Below are positions 9,883 through 21,321 of a DNA stretch of 64,000 bases, in pieces. The stretch covers positions 4,766,541-4,830,540 of the forward strand of contig JAMKCF010000022.1 of NCBI GenBank assembly GCA_023634235.1, in the 5' to 3' direction. This DNA comes from Pisaster brevispinus. Taxonomy: Eukaryota > Echinodermata > Asteroidea > Forcipulatida > Asteriidae. The notes beneath the pieces were generated by a model that was not told the DNA's origin, did no database searches, and was given only the letters and a program-made list of their open reading frames with translations. Position 1 is the first letter of the stretch, and each line of letters starts with the position of its first letter. The position numbers were made by a program, and so were the translations under genes.

Positions 9883-12800
9883 AACTTCTGGTTGATTCTC
9901 AGCTCCATCTGAGACAAAATATTTTCAAAATCCATAGATTGCTTTTAGATGGATTCTGTACTAAGAAACATGGGTGCTTTGAAGATAATGGTTGAATCTC
10001 AGCTCGATAGGAGATAAACAACTTTCAAAATCCTCAGATTACTTTTAGATTGATTCTGTACTAAGAAACATGGGGCTTTGAAGCTTCTGGTTGATTCTCA
10101 GCTCGATCGGAGATTAAAAACTTTAAAAATCCTCAGATTACTTTTAGATTGATTCTGTACTAAGAAACATGGGTGTTCAGAAGCTACTGGTTGAATCTCA
10201 GCTCGATCGGAGATTAAAAACTTTCAAAATTCTCAGATTGCTGTTAGATTGATTCTGTACTAAGAAATATGGGTGCTTTGAAGCTTCTGGTTGATTCTCA
10301 GCTCCATCTGAGACAAAATATTTTCAAAATCCTTAGATTGCTTTTAGATGGATTCTGTACCAAGAAACATGGGTGTTCAGAAGCTACTGGTTGAATCTCA
10401 GCTCGATAGGAGACTAAAAACTTTCAAAATCCTCAGATTACTTTTAGATTGATTCTGTAGTAAGAAACATGGGTGTTCAGAAGCTACTGGTTGAATCTCA
10501 GCTCGATCGGAGATTAAAAACTTTCAAAATCCTCAGATTACTTTTAGATTGATTCTGTACTAAGAAACATGGGTGTTCAGAAGCTACTGGTTGAATCTCA
10601 GCTCGATCGGAGATTAAAAACTTTCAAAATTCTCAGATTGCTGTTAGATTGATTCTGTACTAAGAAACATGGGTGTTCAGAAGCTACTGGTTGAATCTCA
10701 GCTCGGTTGGAGATTAAAAACTTTCAAAATTCTCAGATTACTTTTAGAGTGATTCTCTACCAAGAAACATGATATTCTGAAGCTACTGGTTGAATCTCAG
10801 CTCGATAGGAGACTAAAAACTTTCAAAATCCTTAGATTACTTTTAGAGTGATTCTCTACCAAGAAACATGGGTGTTTAGAAGCTACTGGTTGAATCTCAG
10901 CTCGATCGGAGATAAAAACTTTCAAAATTCTCAGATTGCTTTTAGATTGATTCTGTACTAAGAAACATGGGTGCTTTGAAGCTTCTGGTTGATTCTCAGC
11001 TCCATCTGAGACAAAATATTTTCAAAATCCTCAGATTGCTTTTAGATGGATTCTTTACTAAGAAACATGGGTGCTTTGAAGATAATGGTTGAATCTCCGC
11101 TCGAAAGGAGATTAACAACTTTCAAAATCCTCAGATTGCTTTTAGATTGATTCTCTACCAAGAAACATGGGTGTTCAGAAGCTACTGGTTGAATCTCAGC
11201 TCGATCGGAGATTAAAAACTTTCAAAATCCTCAGATTGCTGTTAGATTGATTCTGTACTAAGAAACATGGGTGTTCAGAAGCTACTGGTTGAATCTCAGC
11301 TCGGTTGGAGATTAAAAACTTTCAAAATTCTCAGATTACTTTTAGAGTGATTCTCTACCAAGAAACATGATATTCTGAAGCTACTGGTTGAATCTCAGCT
11401 CGATAGGAGACTAAAAACTTTCAAAATCCTTAGATTACTTTTAGAGTGATTCTCTACCAAGAAACATGGGTGTTTAGAAGCTACTGGTTGAATCTCAGCT
11501 CCATCTGAGACAAAATATTTTCAAAATCCTCAGATTGCTTTTAGATGGATTCTGTACTAAGAAACATGGGTGCTTTGAAGATAATGGTTGACTCTCAGCT
11601 CGATCTGAGACAAATTTTTTTTCAAAATCCTCAGATTACTTTTAGATTGATTCTGTACTAAGAAACATGATATTCTGAAGCTACTGGTTGAATCTCAGCT
11701 CGATCGGAGATTAAAAACTTTAAAAATCCTCAGATTACTTTTAGATGGATTCTGTACTAAGAAACATGGGTGTTCAGAAGCTACTTGTTGAATCTCAGCT
11801 CGATCGGAGATTAAAAACTTTCAAAATTCTCAGATTGCTGTTAGATTGATTCTGTACTAAGAAACATGGGTGTTCAGAAGCTACTGGTTGAATCTCAGCT
11901 CGGTTGGAGATTAAAAACTTTCAAAATTCTCAGATTACTTTTAGAGTGATTCTCTACCAAGAAACATGGGTGTTTAGAAGCTACTGGTTGAATCTCAGCT
12001 CGATCGGAGATAAAAACTTTCAAAATTCTCAGATTGCTTTTAGATTGATTCTGTACTAAGAAACATGGGTGCTTTGAAGCTTCTGGTTGATTCTCAGCTC
12101 CATCTGAGACAAAATATTTTCAAAATCCTCAGATTGCTTTTAGATGGATTCTGTACTAAGAAACATGGGTGCTTTGAAGATAATGGTTGACTCTCAGCTC
12201 GATCTGAGACAAAATGTTTTCAAAATCCTCAGATTACTTTTAGATTGTTCTGTACTAAGAAACATGATATTCTGAAGCTACTGGTTGAATCTCAGCTCGA
12301 TCGGAGATTAAAAACTTTCAAAATCCTCAGATTGCTGTTAGATTGATTCTGTACTAAGAAACATGGGTGTCAGAAGCTACTGGTTGAATCTCAGCTCGGT
12401 TGGAGATTAAAAACTTTCAAAATCCTTAGATTACTTTTAGTGTGATTCTCTACCAAGAAACATGGGTGTTTAGAAGCTACTGGTTGAATCTCAGCTCGAT
12501 CGGAGATAAAAACTTTCAAAATTCTCAGATTGCTTTTAGATTGATTCTGTACTAAGAAACATGGGTGCTTTGAAGCTTCTGGTTGAATCTCAGCTCCATC
12601 TGAGACAAAATATTTTCAAAATCCTCAGATTGCTTTTAGATGGATTCTGTACTAAGAAACATGGGTGCTTTGAAGATAATGGTTGAATCTCCGCTCGAAA
12701 GGAGATTAACAACTTTCAAAATCCTCAGATTGCTTTTAGATTGATTCTCTACCAAGAAACATGGGTGTTCAGAAGCTACTGGTTGAATCTCAGCTCGATA

Positions 12801-13764
12801 GGAGATAAAAACTTTCAAAATCCTCAGACTACTTTTAGATTGATTCTGTAGTAAGAAACATGGTTGTTCAGAAGCTACTGGTTGAATCACAGCTCGATCG
12901 GAGATTAAAAACTTTCAAACTTCTCAGATTGCTTTTAGATTGATTCTGTACTAAGAAACATGGGTGCTTTGAAGATAATGGTTGAATCTCAGCTCGATAG
13001 GAGATAAACAACTTTCAAAATCCTCAGATTACTGCTAGATTGATTCTGTTCTAAGAAACATGGGTGTTCAGAAGCTACTGGTTGAATCTCAGCTCGGTGG
13101 AAGATTAAAAACTTTCAAAATCCTCAGATTACTTTTAGATTGATTCTCTACCAAGAAACATGGGTGGGTGTTTAGAAGCTACTGGTTGAATCTCAGCTCG
13201 ATCGGAGATAAAATATTTTCAAAATCCTCAGATTGCTTTTAGATGGATTCTGTACTAAGAAACATGGGTGCTTTGAAGATAATGGTTGAATCTCAGCTCG
13301 ATAGGAGATAAACAACTTTCAAAATCCTCAGATTACTGCTAGATTGATTCTGTACTAAGAAACATGGGTGTTCAGAAGCTACTGGTTGAATCTCAGCTCG
13401 ATAGGAGACTAAAAACTTTCAAAATCCTCAGATTGCTTTTAGATTGATTCTGTACTAAGAAACATGGGTGCTTAGAAACTTCTGGTTGATTCTCAGCTCC
13501 ATCTGAGACAAAATATTTTCAAAATCCTCAGATTGCTTTTAGATGGATTCTGTACTAAGAAACATGGGTGCTTTGAAGATAATGGTTGAATCTCAGCTCG
13601 ATAGGAGATTAACAACTTTCAAAATCCTCAGATTACTTTTAGATTGATTCTGTACTAAGAAACATGGGGCTTTGAAGCTTCTGGTTGATTCTCAAGCTCG
13701 ATCGGAGATTAAAAACTTTAAAAATCCTCAGATTACTTTTAGATTGATTCTGTACTAAGAAACA
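9883..13764 (+). repeat. Mosaic region of short segmental copies
   Basis: No single long unit repeats here. Pieces of neighbouring HORs are reused. About 10,670-10,860 matches 11,268-11,457 (offset 598). About 9,061-9,660 of HOR copy 2 matches 11,457-12,056 (offset 2,396), and 9,840-10,370 matches 13,434-13,965 (offset 3,594). The B-C-GTAGTAAG cassette of 1.9-2.3 kb returns at about 12.56-12.9 kb. A 4-bp duplication, CATGGGTGGGTG, sits at about 13,160-13,171 and I saw it nowhere else. Confidence 0.75.
10561..10660 (+). repeat. Reference monomer, type A (100 bp)
   Basis: This is a representative of the commonest class, phased to start at TAAGAAACAT. Diagnostic sites are GGGTGTTCAGAAGCTACTGG, then TTGAATCTCAG, the loop CTCGATCGG and GAGATTAAAAACTTTC. 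The next monomer starts exactly 100 bp later at 10661. A perfect 6-bp inverted repeat, AATCTC at 10594-10599 and GAGATT at 10610-10615, surrounds a 10-bp loop. Two A-tracts at 10616-10620 and 10626-10629 are about 9.5 bp apart, which could bend the DNA slightly. Many other classes (CGATAGG, CGGTTGG, CACGATGGG, CGGTGGG loops) are this monomer with changes confined mainly to the loop. Confidence 0.93.
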
Positions 13765-14164
13765 TGGGTGTTCAGAAGCTACTGGTTGAATCTCAGCTCG
13801 ATCGGAGATTAAAAACTTTCAAAATTCTCAGATTGCTGTTAGATTGATTCTGTACTGAGAAATATGGGTGCTTTGAAGCTTCTGGTTGATTCTCAGCTCC
13901 ATCTGAGACAAAATATTTTCAAAATCCTTAGATTGCTTTTAGATGGATTCTGTACCAAGAAACATGGGTGTTCAGAAGCTACTGGTTGAATCTCAGCTCG
14001 ATCGGAGATTAAAAACTTTCAAAATTCTCAGATTGCTGTTAGATTGATTCTGTACTAAGAAATATGGGTGCTTTGAAGCTTCTGGTTGATTCTCAGCTCC
14101 ATCTGAGACAAAATATTTTCAAAATCCTTAGATTGCTTTTAGATGGATTCTGTACCAAGAAACA
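13765..14164 (+). repeat. 200-bp dimer tandem duplication
   Basis: A two-monomer cassette (a GTTCAG A-type with GATTGCTGTTAG, then a B-type introduced by GAAATATGGG and ending CCTTAGATTGC) occurs twice at an offset of exactly 200 bp: AATATGGG at 13861 and 14061. The copies differ by at least one base (TACTGAGAAA against TACTAAGAAA). Confidence 0.85.
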
Positions 14165-15330
14165 TGGGTGTTCAGAAGCTACTGGTTGAATCTCAGCTCG
14201 ATAGGAGACTAAAAACTTTCAAAATCCTCAGATTACTTTTAGATTGATTCTGTAGTAAGAAACATGGGTGTTCAGAAGCTACTAGTTGATTCTCAGCTCG
14301 ATCGGAGATTACAAACTTTCAAAATCCTCAGATTGCTTTTAGATTGATTCTTTACCAAAAAACATGGATGTTCAGAAGCTACTGACTGGTTGAATCTCAG
14401 CTCGATAGGAGATTAAAAACTTTCAAATTCCTCAGATTACTTTTAGATTGATTCTATACTAAGAAACATGGGTATTCAGAAGCTACTGGTTGAATCTCAG
14501 CTCGGTGGGAGATTAAAAACTTTCAAAATCCTGAGATTACTTATAGATTGATTCTCTACCAAGAAACATGGGTGTTCAGAAGCTACAGGTTGAATCTCAG
14601 CTCGATCGGAGATAAAAACTTTCAAAATTCTCAGATTGCTTTTAGATTGATTCTGTACTAAGAAACATGGGTGCTTTGAAGCTTCTGGTTGATTCTCAAC
14701 TCCATATGAGACAAAATATTTTCAAAATCCTCAGATTGCTTTTAGATCGATTCTGTACATGGGTGCTTTGAAGATAATGGTTGAATCTTAGCTCGATAGG
14801 AGATTAACAACTTTCAAAATCCTCAGATTACTTTTAGATTGATTCTGTACTAAGAAACATGGGTGTTCAGAAACTACTGGTTGAATCTCAGCTCGATCGG
14901 AGATTAAAAACTTTCAAAATCCTCAGATTACTTTTAGATTGATTCTGTACTAAGAAACATGGGTGCTTTGAAGCTTCTGGTTGATTCTCAGCTCCATCTG
15001 AGACAAAATGTTTTCAAAATCCTCAGATTGCTTTTAGATCGATTCTGTACATGGGTGCTTTGAAGATAATGGTTGACCTCAGCTCGATCTGAGTCAAAAT
15101 GTTTTTAAAATCCTCAGATTACTTTTAGATTGATTCGGTACTAAGAAACATGGGTGTTCTGAAGCTACTAGTTGATTCTCAGCTCGATCGGAGATTACAA
15201 ACTTTCAAAATCCTCAGATTGCTTTTAGATTGATTATGTACCAAAAAACATGGATGTTCAGAAGCTACTGGTTGAATCTCAGCTCGATCGGAGATAAAAA
15301 CTTTCAAAATTCTCAGATTGCTTTTAGATT
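14046..15330 (+). repeat. 1,285-bp HOR, copy 1
   Basis: This unit of about 13 monomers is followed by a second copy at offset 1,285. Markers are AATATGG (14061 and 15346) and a 4-bp duplication, CTACTGACTGGTTG (ACTGACTGG at 14381 and 15666). It also carries AAATTCCTCAG, CCTGAGATTACTTATAG, and two short monomers with CTGTACATGGG (14752 and 15044). A frame-neutral private loss, GGTTGACCTCAG near 15072, is not shared by copy 2. Confidence 0.86.
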
Positions 15331-16615
15331 GATTCTGTACTAAGAAATATGGATGCTTTGAAGCTTCTGGTTGATTCTCAGCTCCATCTGAGACAAAATA
15401 TTTTCAAAATCCTTAGATTGCTTTTAGATGGATTCTGTACCAAGAAACATGGGTGTTCAGAAGCTACTGGTTGAATCTCAGCTCGATAGGAGACTAAAAA
15501 CTTTCAAAATCCTCAGATTACTTTTAGATTGATTCTGTAGTAAGAAACATGGGTGTTCAGAAGCTACTAGTTGATTCTCAGCTCGATCGGAGATTACAAA
15601 CTTTCAAAATCCTCAGATTGCTTTTAGATTGATTCTGTACCAAAAAACATGGATGTTCAGAAGCTACTGACTGGTTGAATCTCAGCTCGATAGGAGATTA
15701 AAAACTTTCAAATTCCTCAGATTACTTTTAGATTGATTCTATACTAAGAAACATGGGTATTCAGAAGCTACTGGTTGAATCTCAGCTCGGTGGGAGATTA
15801 AAAACTTTCAAAATCCTGAGATTACTTATAGATTGATTCTCTACCAAGAAACATGGGTGTTCAGAAGCTACAGGTTGAATCTCAGCTCGATCGGAGATAA
15901 AAACTTTCAAAATTCTCAGATTGCTTTTAGATTGATTCTGTACTAAGAAACATGGGTGCTTTGAAGCTTCTGGTTGATTCTCAACTCCATATGAGACAAA
16001 ATATTTTCAAAATCCTCAGATTGCTTTTAGATCGATTCTGTACATGGGTGCTTTGAAGATAATGGTTGAATCTTAGCTCGATAGGAGATTAACAACTTTC
16101 AAAATCCTCAGATTACTTTTAGATTGATTCTGTACTAAGAAACATGGGTGTTCAGAAACTACTGGTTGAATCTCAGCTCGATCGGAGATTAAAAACTTTC
16201 AAAATCCTCAGATTACTTTTAGATTGATTCTGTACTAAGAAACATGGGTGCTTTGAAGCTTCTGGTTGATTCTCAGCTCCATCTGAGACAAAATGTTTTC
16301 AAAATCCTCAGATTGCTTTTAGATCGATTCTGTACATGGGTGCTTTGAAGATAATGGTTGACTCTCAGCTCGATCTGAGTCAAAATGTTTTTAAAATCCT
16401 CAGATTACTTTTAGATTGATTCTGTACTAAGAAACATGGGTGTTCTGAAGCTTCTAGTTGATTCTCAGCTCGATCGGAGATTACAAACTTTCAAAATCCT
16501 CAGATTGCTTTTAGATTGATTATGTACCAAAAAAGATGGATGTTCAGAAGCTACTGGTTGAATCTCAGCTCGATCGGAGATAAAAACTTTCAAAATCCTC
16601 AGATTGCTTTTAGAT
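15331..16615 (+). repeat. 1,285-bp HOR, copy 2
   Basis: This is the tandem partner of the preceding unit, with the same monomer order and the same ACTGACTGG duplication at 15666. The short CTGTACATGGG monomers recur at 16037 and 16329. Private differences include CTTCTAGTTG near 16450 and AAAAAAGATGG near 16527. The series is not continued for a third copy. Beyond about 16.6 kb the class order changes. Confidence 0.84.
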
Positions 16616-18132
16616 TGATTCTGTACTAAGAAACATGGGTGCTTTGAAGCTTCTGGTTGATTCTCAGCTCGATCTGAGACAAAATGTTTAAAAAATCCTC
16701 AGATTACTTTTTTACTTGCTATGTACTAAGAAACATGGGTGTTCTGAAGCTACTGGTTGAATCTCAGCACTATGGGAGATTAAAAACTTTCAAAATCCTC
16801 AGATTGCTTTTAGATTGATTCTCTACCAAGAAACATGGGTGTTCAGAAGCTACTGATTGAATCTCAGCTCGATAGGAGACTAAAAACTTTCAAAATCCTC
16901 AGATTACTTTTAGGTTGATTCTGTACTAAGAAACATGGTTATTCAGAAGATACTGGTTGAATCTCAGCTCGATCGGAGATTAAAAACTTTCAAAATCCTC
17001 AGATTGCTGTTAGATTGATTCTGTAGTAAGAAACATGGTTGTTCAGAAGCTACTGGTTGAATCTCAGCTCGGTGGTAGATTAAAAACTTTCAAAATCCTC
17101 AGATTACTTTTAGATTGATTCTCTACCAAGAAACATGGGTGTTTAGAAGCTACTGGTTGAATCTCAGCTCCATCTGAGACAAAATATTTTCAAAATCCTC
17201 AGATTGCTTTTAGATGGATTCTGTACTAAGAAACATGGGTGCTTTGAAGATAATGGTTGACTCTCAGCTCGATCTGAGATTAAAAACTTTCAAAATTCTC
17301 AGATTGCTGTTAGATTGATTCTGTACTAAGAAACATGGGTGTTCAGAAGCTACTGGTTGAATCTCAGCTCGGTTGGAGATTAAAAACTTTCAAAATTCTC
17401 AGATTGCTGTTAGATTGATTCTGTACTAAGAAATATGGGTGCTTTGAAGCTTCTGGTTGATTCTCAGCTCCATCTGAGACAAAATGTTTTCAAAATCCTC
17501 AGATTACTTTTAGATTGATTCTGTACTAAGAAACATGATATTCTGAAGCTACTGGTTGAATCTCAGCTCGATCGGAGATTAAAAACTTTCAAAATTCTCA
17601 GATTACTTTTAGATTGATTCTCTACTGAGAAACATGGGTGTTTAGAAGCTACTGGTTGAATCTCAGCTCGATCGGAGATAAAAACTTTCAAAATTCTCAG
17701 ATTGCTTTTTGATTGATTCTGTACTAAGAAACATGGGTGTTCAGAAGCTACTAGTTGATTCTCAGCTCGATCGGAGATTACAAACTTTCAAAATCCTCAG
17801 ATTGCTTTTAGATTGATTATGTACCAAAAAACATGGATGTTCAGAAGCTACTGGTTGAATCTCAGCTCGATCGGAGATAAAAACTTTCAAAATCCTCAGA
17901 TTGCTTTTAGATTGATTCTGTACTAAGAAACATGGGTGCTTTGAAGATAATGGTTGACTCTCAGCTCGATCTGAGATTAAAAACTTTCAAAATTCTCAGA
18001 TTACTTTTAGATTGATTCTGTACTAAGAAACATGATATTCTGAAGCTGCTGGTTGAATCTCAGCTCGATTGGAGATTAAAAACTTTCAAAATTCTCAGAT
18101 TGCTGTTAAATTGATTCTGTACTAAGAAACAT
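16616..18132 (+). repeat. Mosaic transition between HOR families
   Basis: About 15 monomers mix classes from both sides: CTCGATCTGAGAC, CACTATGGG (near 16,768, private), CATGATATTCTG and GTGTTTAG types. Private changes such as TTTACTTGCTATGTAC (near 16,711) and GAAGATACTGG (near 16,946) suggest that this segment has not been recently homogenised. No block of it recurs in the same order elsewhere that I could see. Confidence 0.65.
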
Positions 18133-18830
18133 GGGTGTTTGGAAGCTACTGGTTGAATCTCAGCTCGATCGGAGATAAAATATTTTCAAAATCCTCAGAT
18201 TACTTTTAGATTGATTCTGTACTAAGAAACATGGGTGTTCAGAAGCTACTGGTTGAATCTCAGCACGATGGGAGATTAAAAACTTTCAAAATCCTCAGAT
18301 TGCTTTTAGATTGATTCTCTACCAAGAAACATGGGTGTTCAGAAGCTACTGGTTGAATCTCAGCTCGAAAGGAGACTAAAAACTTTCAAAATCCTCAGAT
18401 TACTTTTAGATGGATTCTGTACTAAGAAACATGGGTGCTTTGAAGATAATGGTTGAATCTCAGCTCGATAGGAGATTAACAACTTTCAAAATCCTCAGAT
18501 TACTTTTAGATTGATTCTGTACTAAGAAACATGGGGCTTTGAAGCTTCTGGTTGATTCTCAGCTCGATCGGAGATTAAAAACTTTAAAAATCCTCAGATT
18601 ACTTTTAGATGGATTCTGTACTAAGAAACATGGGTGTTCAGAAGCTACTGGTTGAATCTCAGCTCGATAGGAGATAAAAACTTTCAAAATCCTCAGACTA
18701 CTTTTAGATTGATTCTGTAGTAAGAAACATGGTTGTTCAGAAGCTACTGGTTGAATCTCAGCTCGATCGGAGATTAAAAACTTTCAAAATTCTCAGATTG
18801 CTGTTAAATTGATTCTGTACTAAGAAACAT
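18133..18830 (+). repeat. 7-monomer HOR unit (698 bp)
   Basis: Seven monomers in order: GTGTTTGG with GATAAAATATTTTC; CACGATGGG; CTCGAAAGGAGACT; GATAATGG with CTCGATAGG; GGGGCTTTG with CTTTAAAAATCC; CTCGATAGG with CTCAGACTAC and GTAGTAAG; GGTTGTTCAG ending GATTGCTGTTAAATTG. The leader GGGTGTTTGG recurs at 18133, 18831, 20625, 21322 and 22717. This is the founding frame for the next 4.6 kb. Confidence 0.87.
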
Positions 18831-20624
18831 GGGTGTTTGGTAGCTACTGGTTGAATCTCAGCTCGATCGGAGATAAAATATTTTCAAAATCCTCAGATTA
18901 CTTTTAGATTGATTCTGTACTAAGAAACATGGGTGTTCAGAAGCTACTGGTTGAATCTCAGCACGATGGGAGATTAAAAACTTTCAAAATCCTCAGATTG
19001 CTTTTAGATTGATTCTCTACCAAGAAACATGGGTGTTCAGAAGCTACTGGTTGAATCTCAGCTCGAAAGGAGACTAAAAACTTTCAAAATCCTCAGATTA
19101 CTTTTAGATGGATTCTGTACTAAGAAACATGGGTGCTTTGAAGATAATGGTTGAATCTCAGCTCGATAGGAGATTAACAACTTTCAAAATCCTCAGATTA
19201 CTTTTAGATTGATTCTGTACTAAGAAACATGGGGCTTTGAAGCTTCTGGTTGATTCTCAGCTCGATCGGAGATTAAAAACTTTAAAAATCCTCAGATTAC
19301 TTTTAGATTGATTCTGTACTAAGAAACATGGGTGTTCAGAAGCTACTGGTTGAATCTCAGCTCGATCGGAGATTAAAAACTTTCAAAATTCTCAGATTGC
19401 TGTTAGATTGATTCTGTACTAAGAAACATGGGTGTTCAGAAGCTACTGGTTGAATCTCAGCTCGGTTGGAGATTAGAAACATTCAAAATTCTCAGATTAC
19501 TTTCAGAGTGATTCTGTACTAAGAAACATGGGTGCTTTGAAGATAATGGTTGACTCTCAGCTCGATCTGAGACAAAATGTTTTCAAAATCCTCAGATTAC
19601 TTTTAGATTGATTCTGTACTAAGAAACATGATATTCTGAAGCTACTGGTTGAATCTCAGCTCGATCGGAGATTAAAAACTTTCAAAATCCTCAGATTACT
19701 TTTAGATTGATTCTGTACTAAGAAACATGGGTGTTCAGAAGCTACTGGTTGAATCTCAGCTCGGTTGGAGATTAAAAACTTTCAAAATTCTCAGATTACT
19801 TTCAGAGTGATTCTCTACCAAGAAACATGGGTGCTTTGAAGCTTCTGGTTGATTCTCAGCTCCATCTCAGACAAAATATTTTCAAAATCCTCAGATTGCT
19901 TTTAGATGGATTCTGTACTAAGAAACATGGGTGCTTTGAAGATAATGGTTGAATCTCCGCTCGAAAGGAGATTAACAACTTTCAAAATCCTCAGATTGCT
20001 TTTAGATTGATTCTCTACCAAGAAACATGGGTGTTCAGAAGCTACTGGTTGAATCTCAGCTCGATAGGAGATAAAAACTTTCAAAATCCTCAGACTACTT
20101 TTAGATTGATTCTGTACTAAGAAACATGGGGCTTTGAAGCTTCTGGTTGATTCTCAGCTCGATCGGAGATTAAAAACTTTAAAAATCCTCAGATTACTTT
20201 TAGATTGATTCTGTACTAAGAAATATGGGTGCTTTGAAGCTTCTGGTTGATTCTCAGCCCCATCTGAGTCAAAATGTTTTTAAAATCCTCAGATTACTTT
20301 TAGATTGATTCTGTACTAAGAAACATGATATTCTGAAGCTGCTGGTTGAATCTCAGCTCGATCGGAGATTAAAAACTTTCAAAATCCTCAGATTGCTGTT
20401 AGATTGATTCTCTACTGAGAAACATGGGTGTTTAGAAGCTACTGGTTGAATCTCAGCTCGATCGGAGATAAAAACTTTCAAAATCCTCAGACTACTTTTA
20501 GATTGATTCTGTAGTAAGAAACATGGTTGTTTAGAAGCTACTGGTTGATTCTCAGCTCGATCGGAGATTAAAAACTTTCAAAATTCTCAGATTGCTGTTA
20601 AATTGATTCTGTACTAAGAAACAT
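18831..20624 (+). repeat. Expanded HOR unit (1,794 bp, 18 monomers)
   Basis: It opens with the first five monomers of the 698-bp frame (with a private GGTAGC at 18838). It then inserts a run of about eleven other monomers: CGGTTGG with ACATTC, CTCGATCTGAGAC, CATGATATTC, a B-C pair at about 19.83-20.0 kb, and a B-like CCCCATCTGAGTC monomer near 20,257. It closes with the GGTTGTTTAG and GCTGTTAAATTG monomers. The insert resembles sequence at 21.9-22.5 and 36.2-37.0 kb. Confidence 0.82.
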
Positions 20625-21321
20625 GGGTGTTTGGAAGCTACTGGTTGAATCTCAGCTCGATCGGAGATAAAATATTTTCAAAATCCTCAGATTACTTTTA
20701 GATTGATTCTGTACTAAGAAACATGGGTGTTCAGAAGCTACTGGTTGAATCTCAGCACGATGGGAGATTAAAAACTTTCAAAATCCTCAGATTGCTTTTA
20801 GATTGATTCTCTACCAAGAAACATGGGTGTTCAGAAGCTACTGGTTGAATCTCAGCTCGAAAGGAGACTAAAAACTTTCAAAATCCTCAGATTACTTTTA
20901 GATGGATTCTGTACTAAGAAACATGGGTGCTTTGAAGATAATGGTTGAATCTCAGCTCGATAGGAGATTAACAACTTTCAAAATCCTCAGATTACTTTTA
21001 GATTGATTCTGTACTAAGAAACATGGGGCTTTGAAGCTTCTGGTTGATTCTCAGCTCGATCGGAGATTAAAAACTTTAAAAATCCTCAGATTACTTTTAG
21101 ATTGATTCTGTACTAAGAAACATGGGTGTTCAGAAGCTACTGGTTGAATCTCAGCTCGATAGGAGATAAAAACTTTCAAAATCCTCAGATTATTTAAGAT
21201 TGATTCTGTAGTAAGAAACATGGTTGTTCAGAAGCTACTGGTTGAATCTCAGCTCGATCGGAGATTAAAAACTTTCAAAATTCTCAGATTGCTGTTAAAT
21301 TGATTCTGTACTAAGAAACAT
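20625..21321 (+). repeat. 7-monomer HOR unit (697 bp)
   Basis: It has the same seven monomers as 18,133-18,830. A private change, CAGATTATTTAAGATTG at about 21,187, alters one TTACTTTTAG block and makes the unit one base shorter. The leader GGGTGTTTGG is at 20625 and the next one at 21322. Confidence 0.86.
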
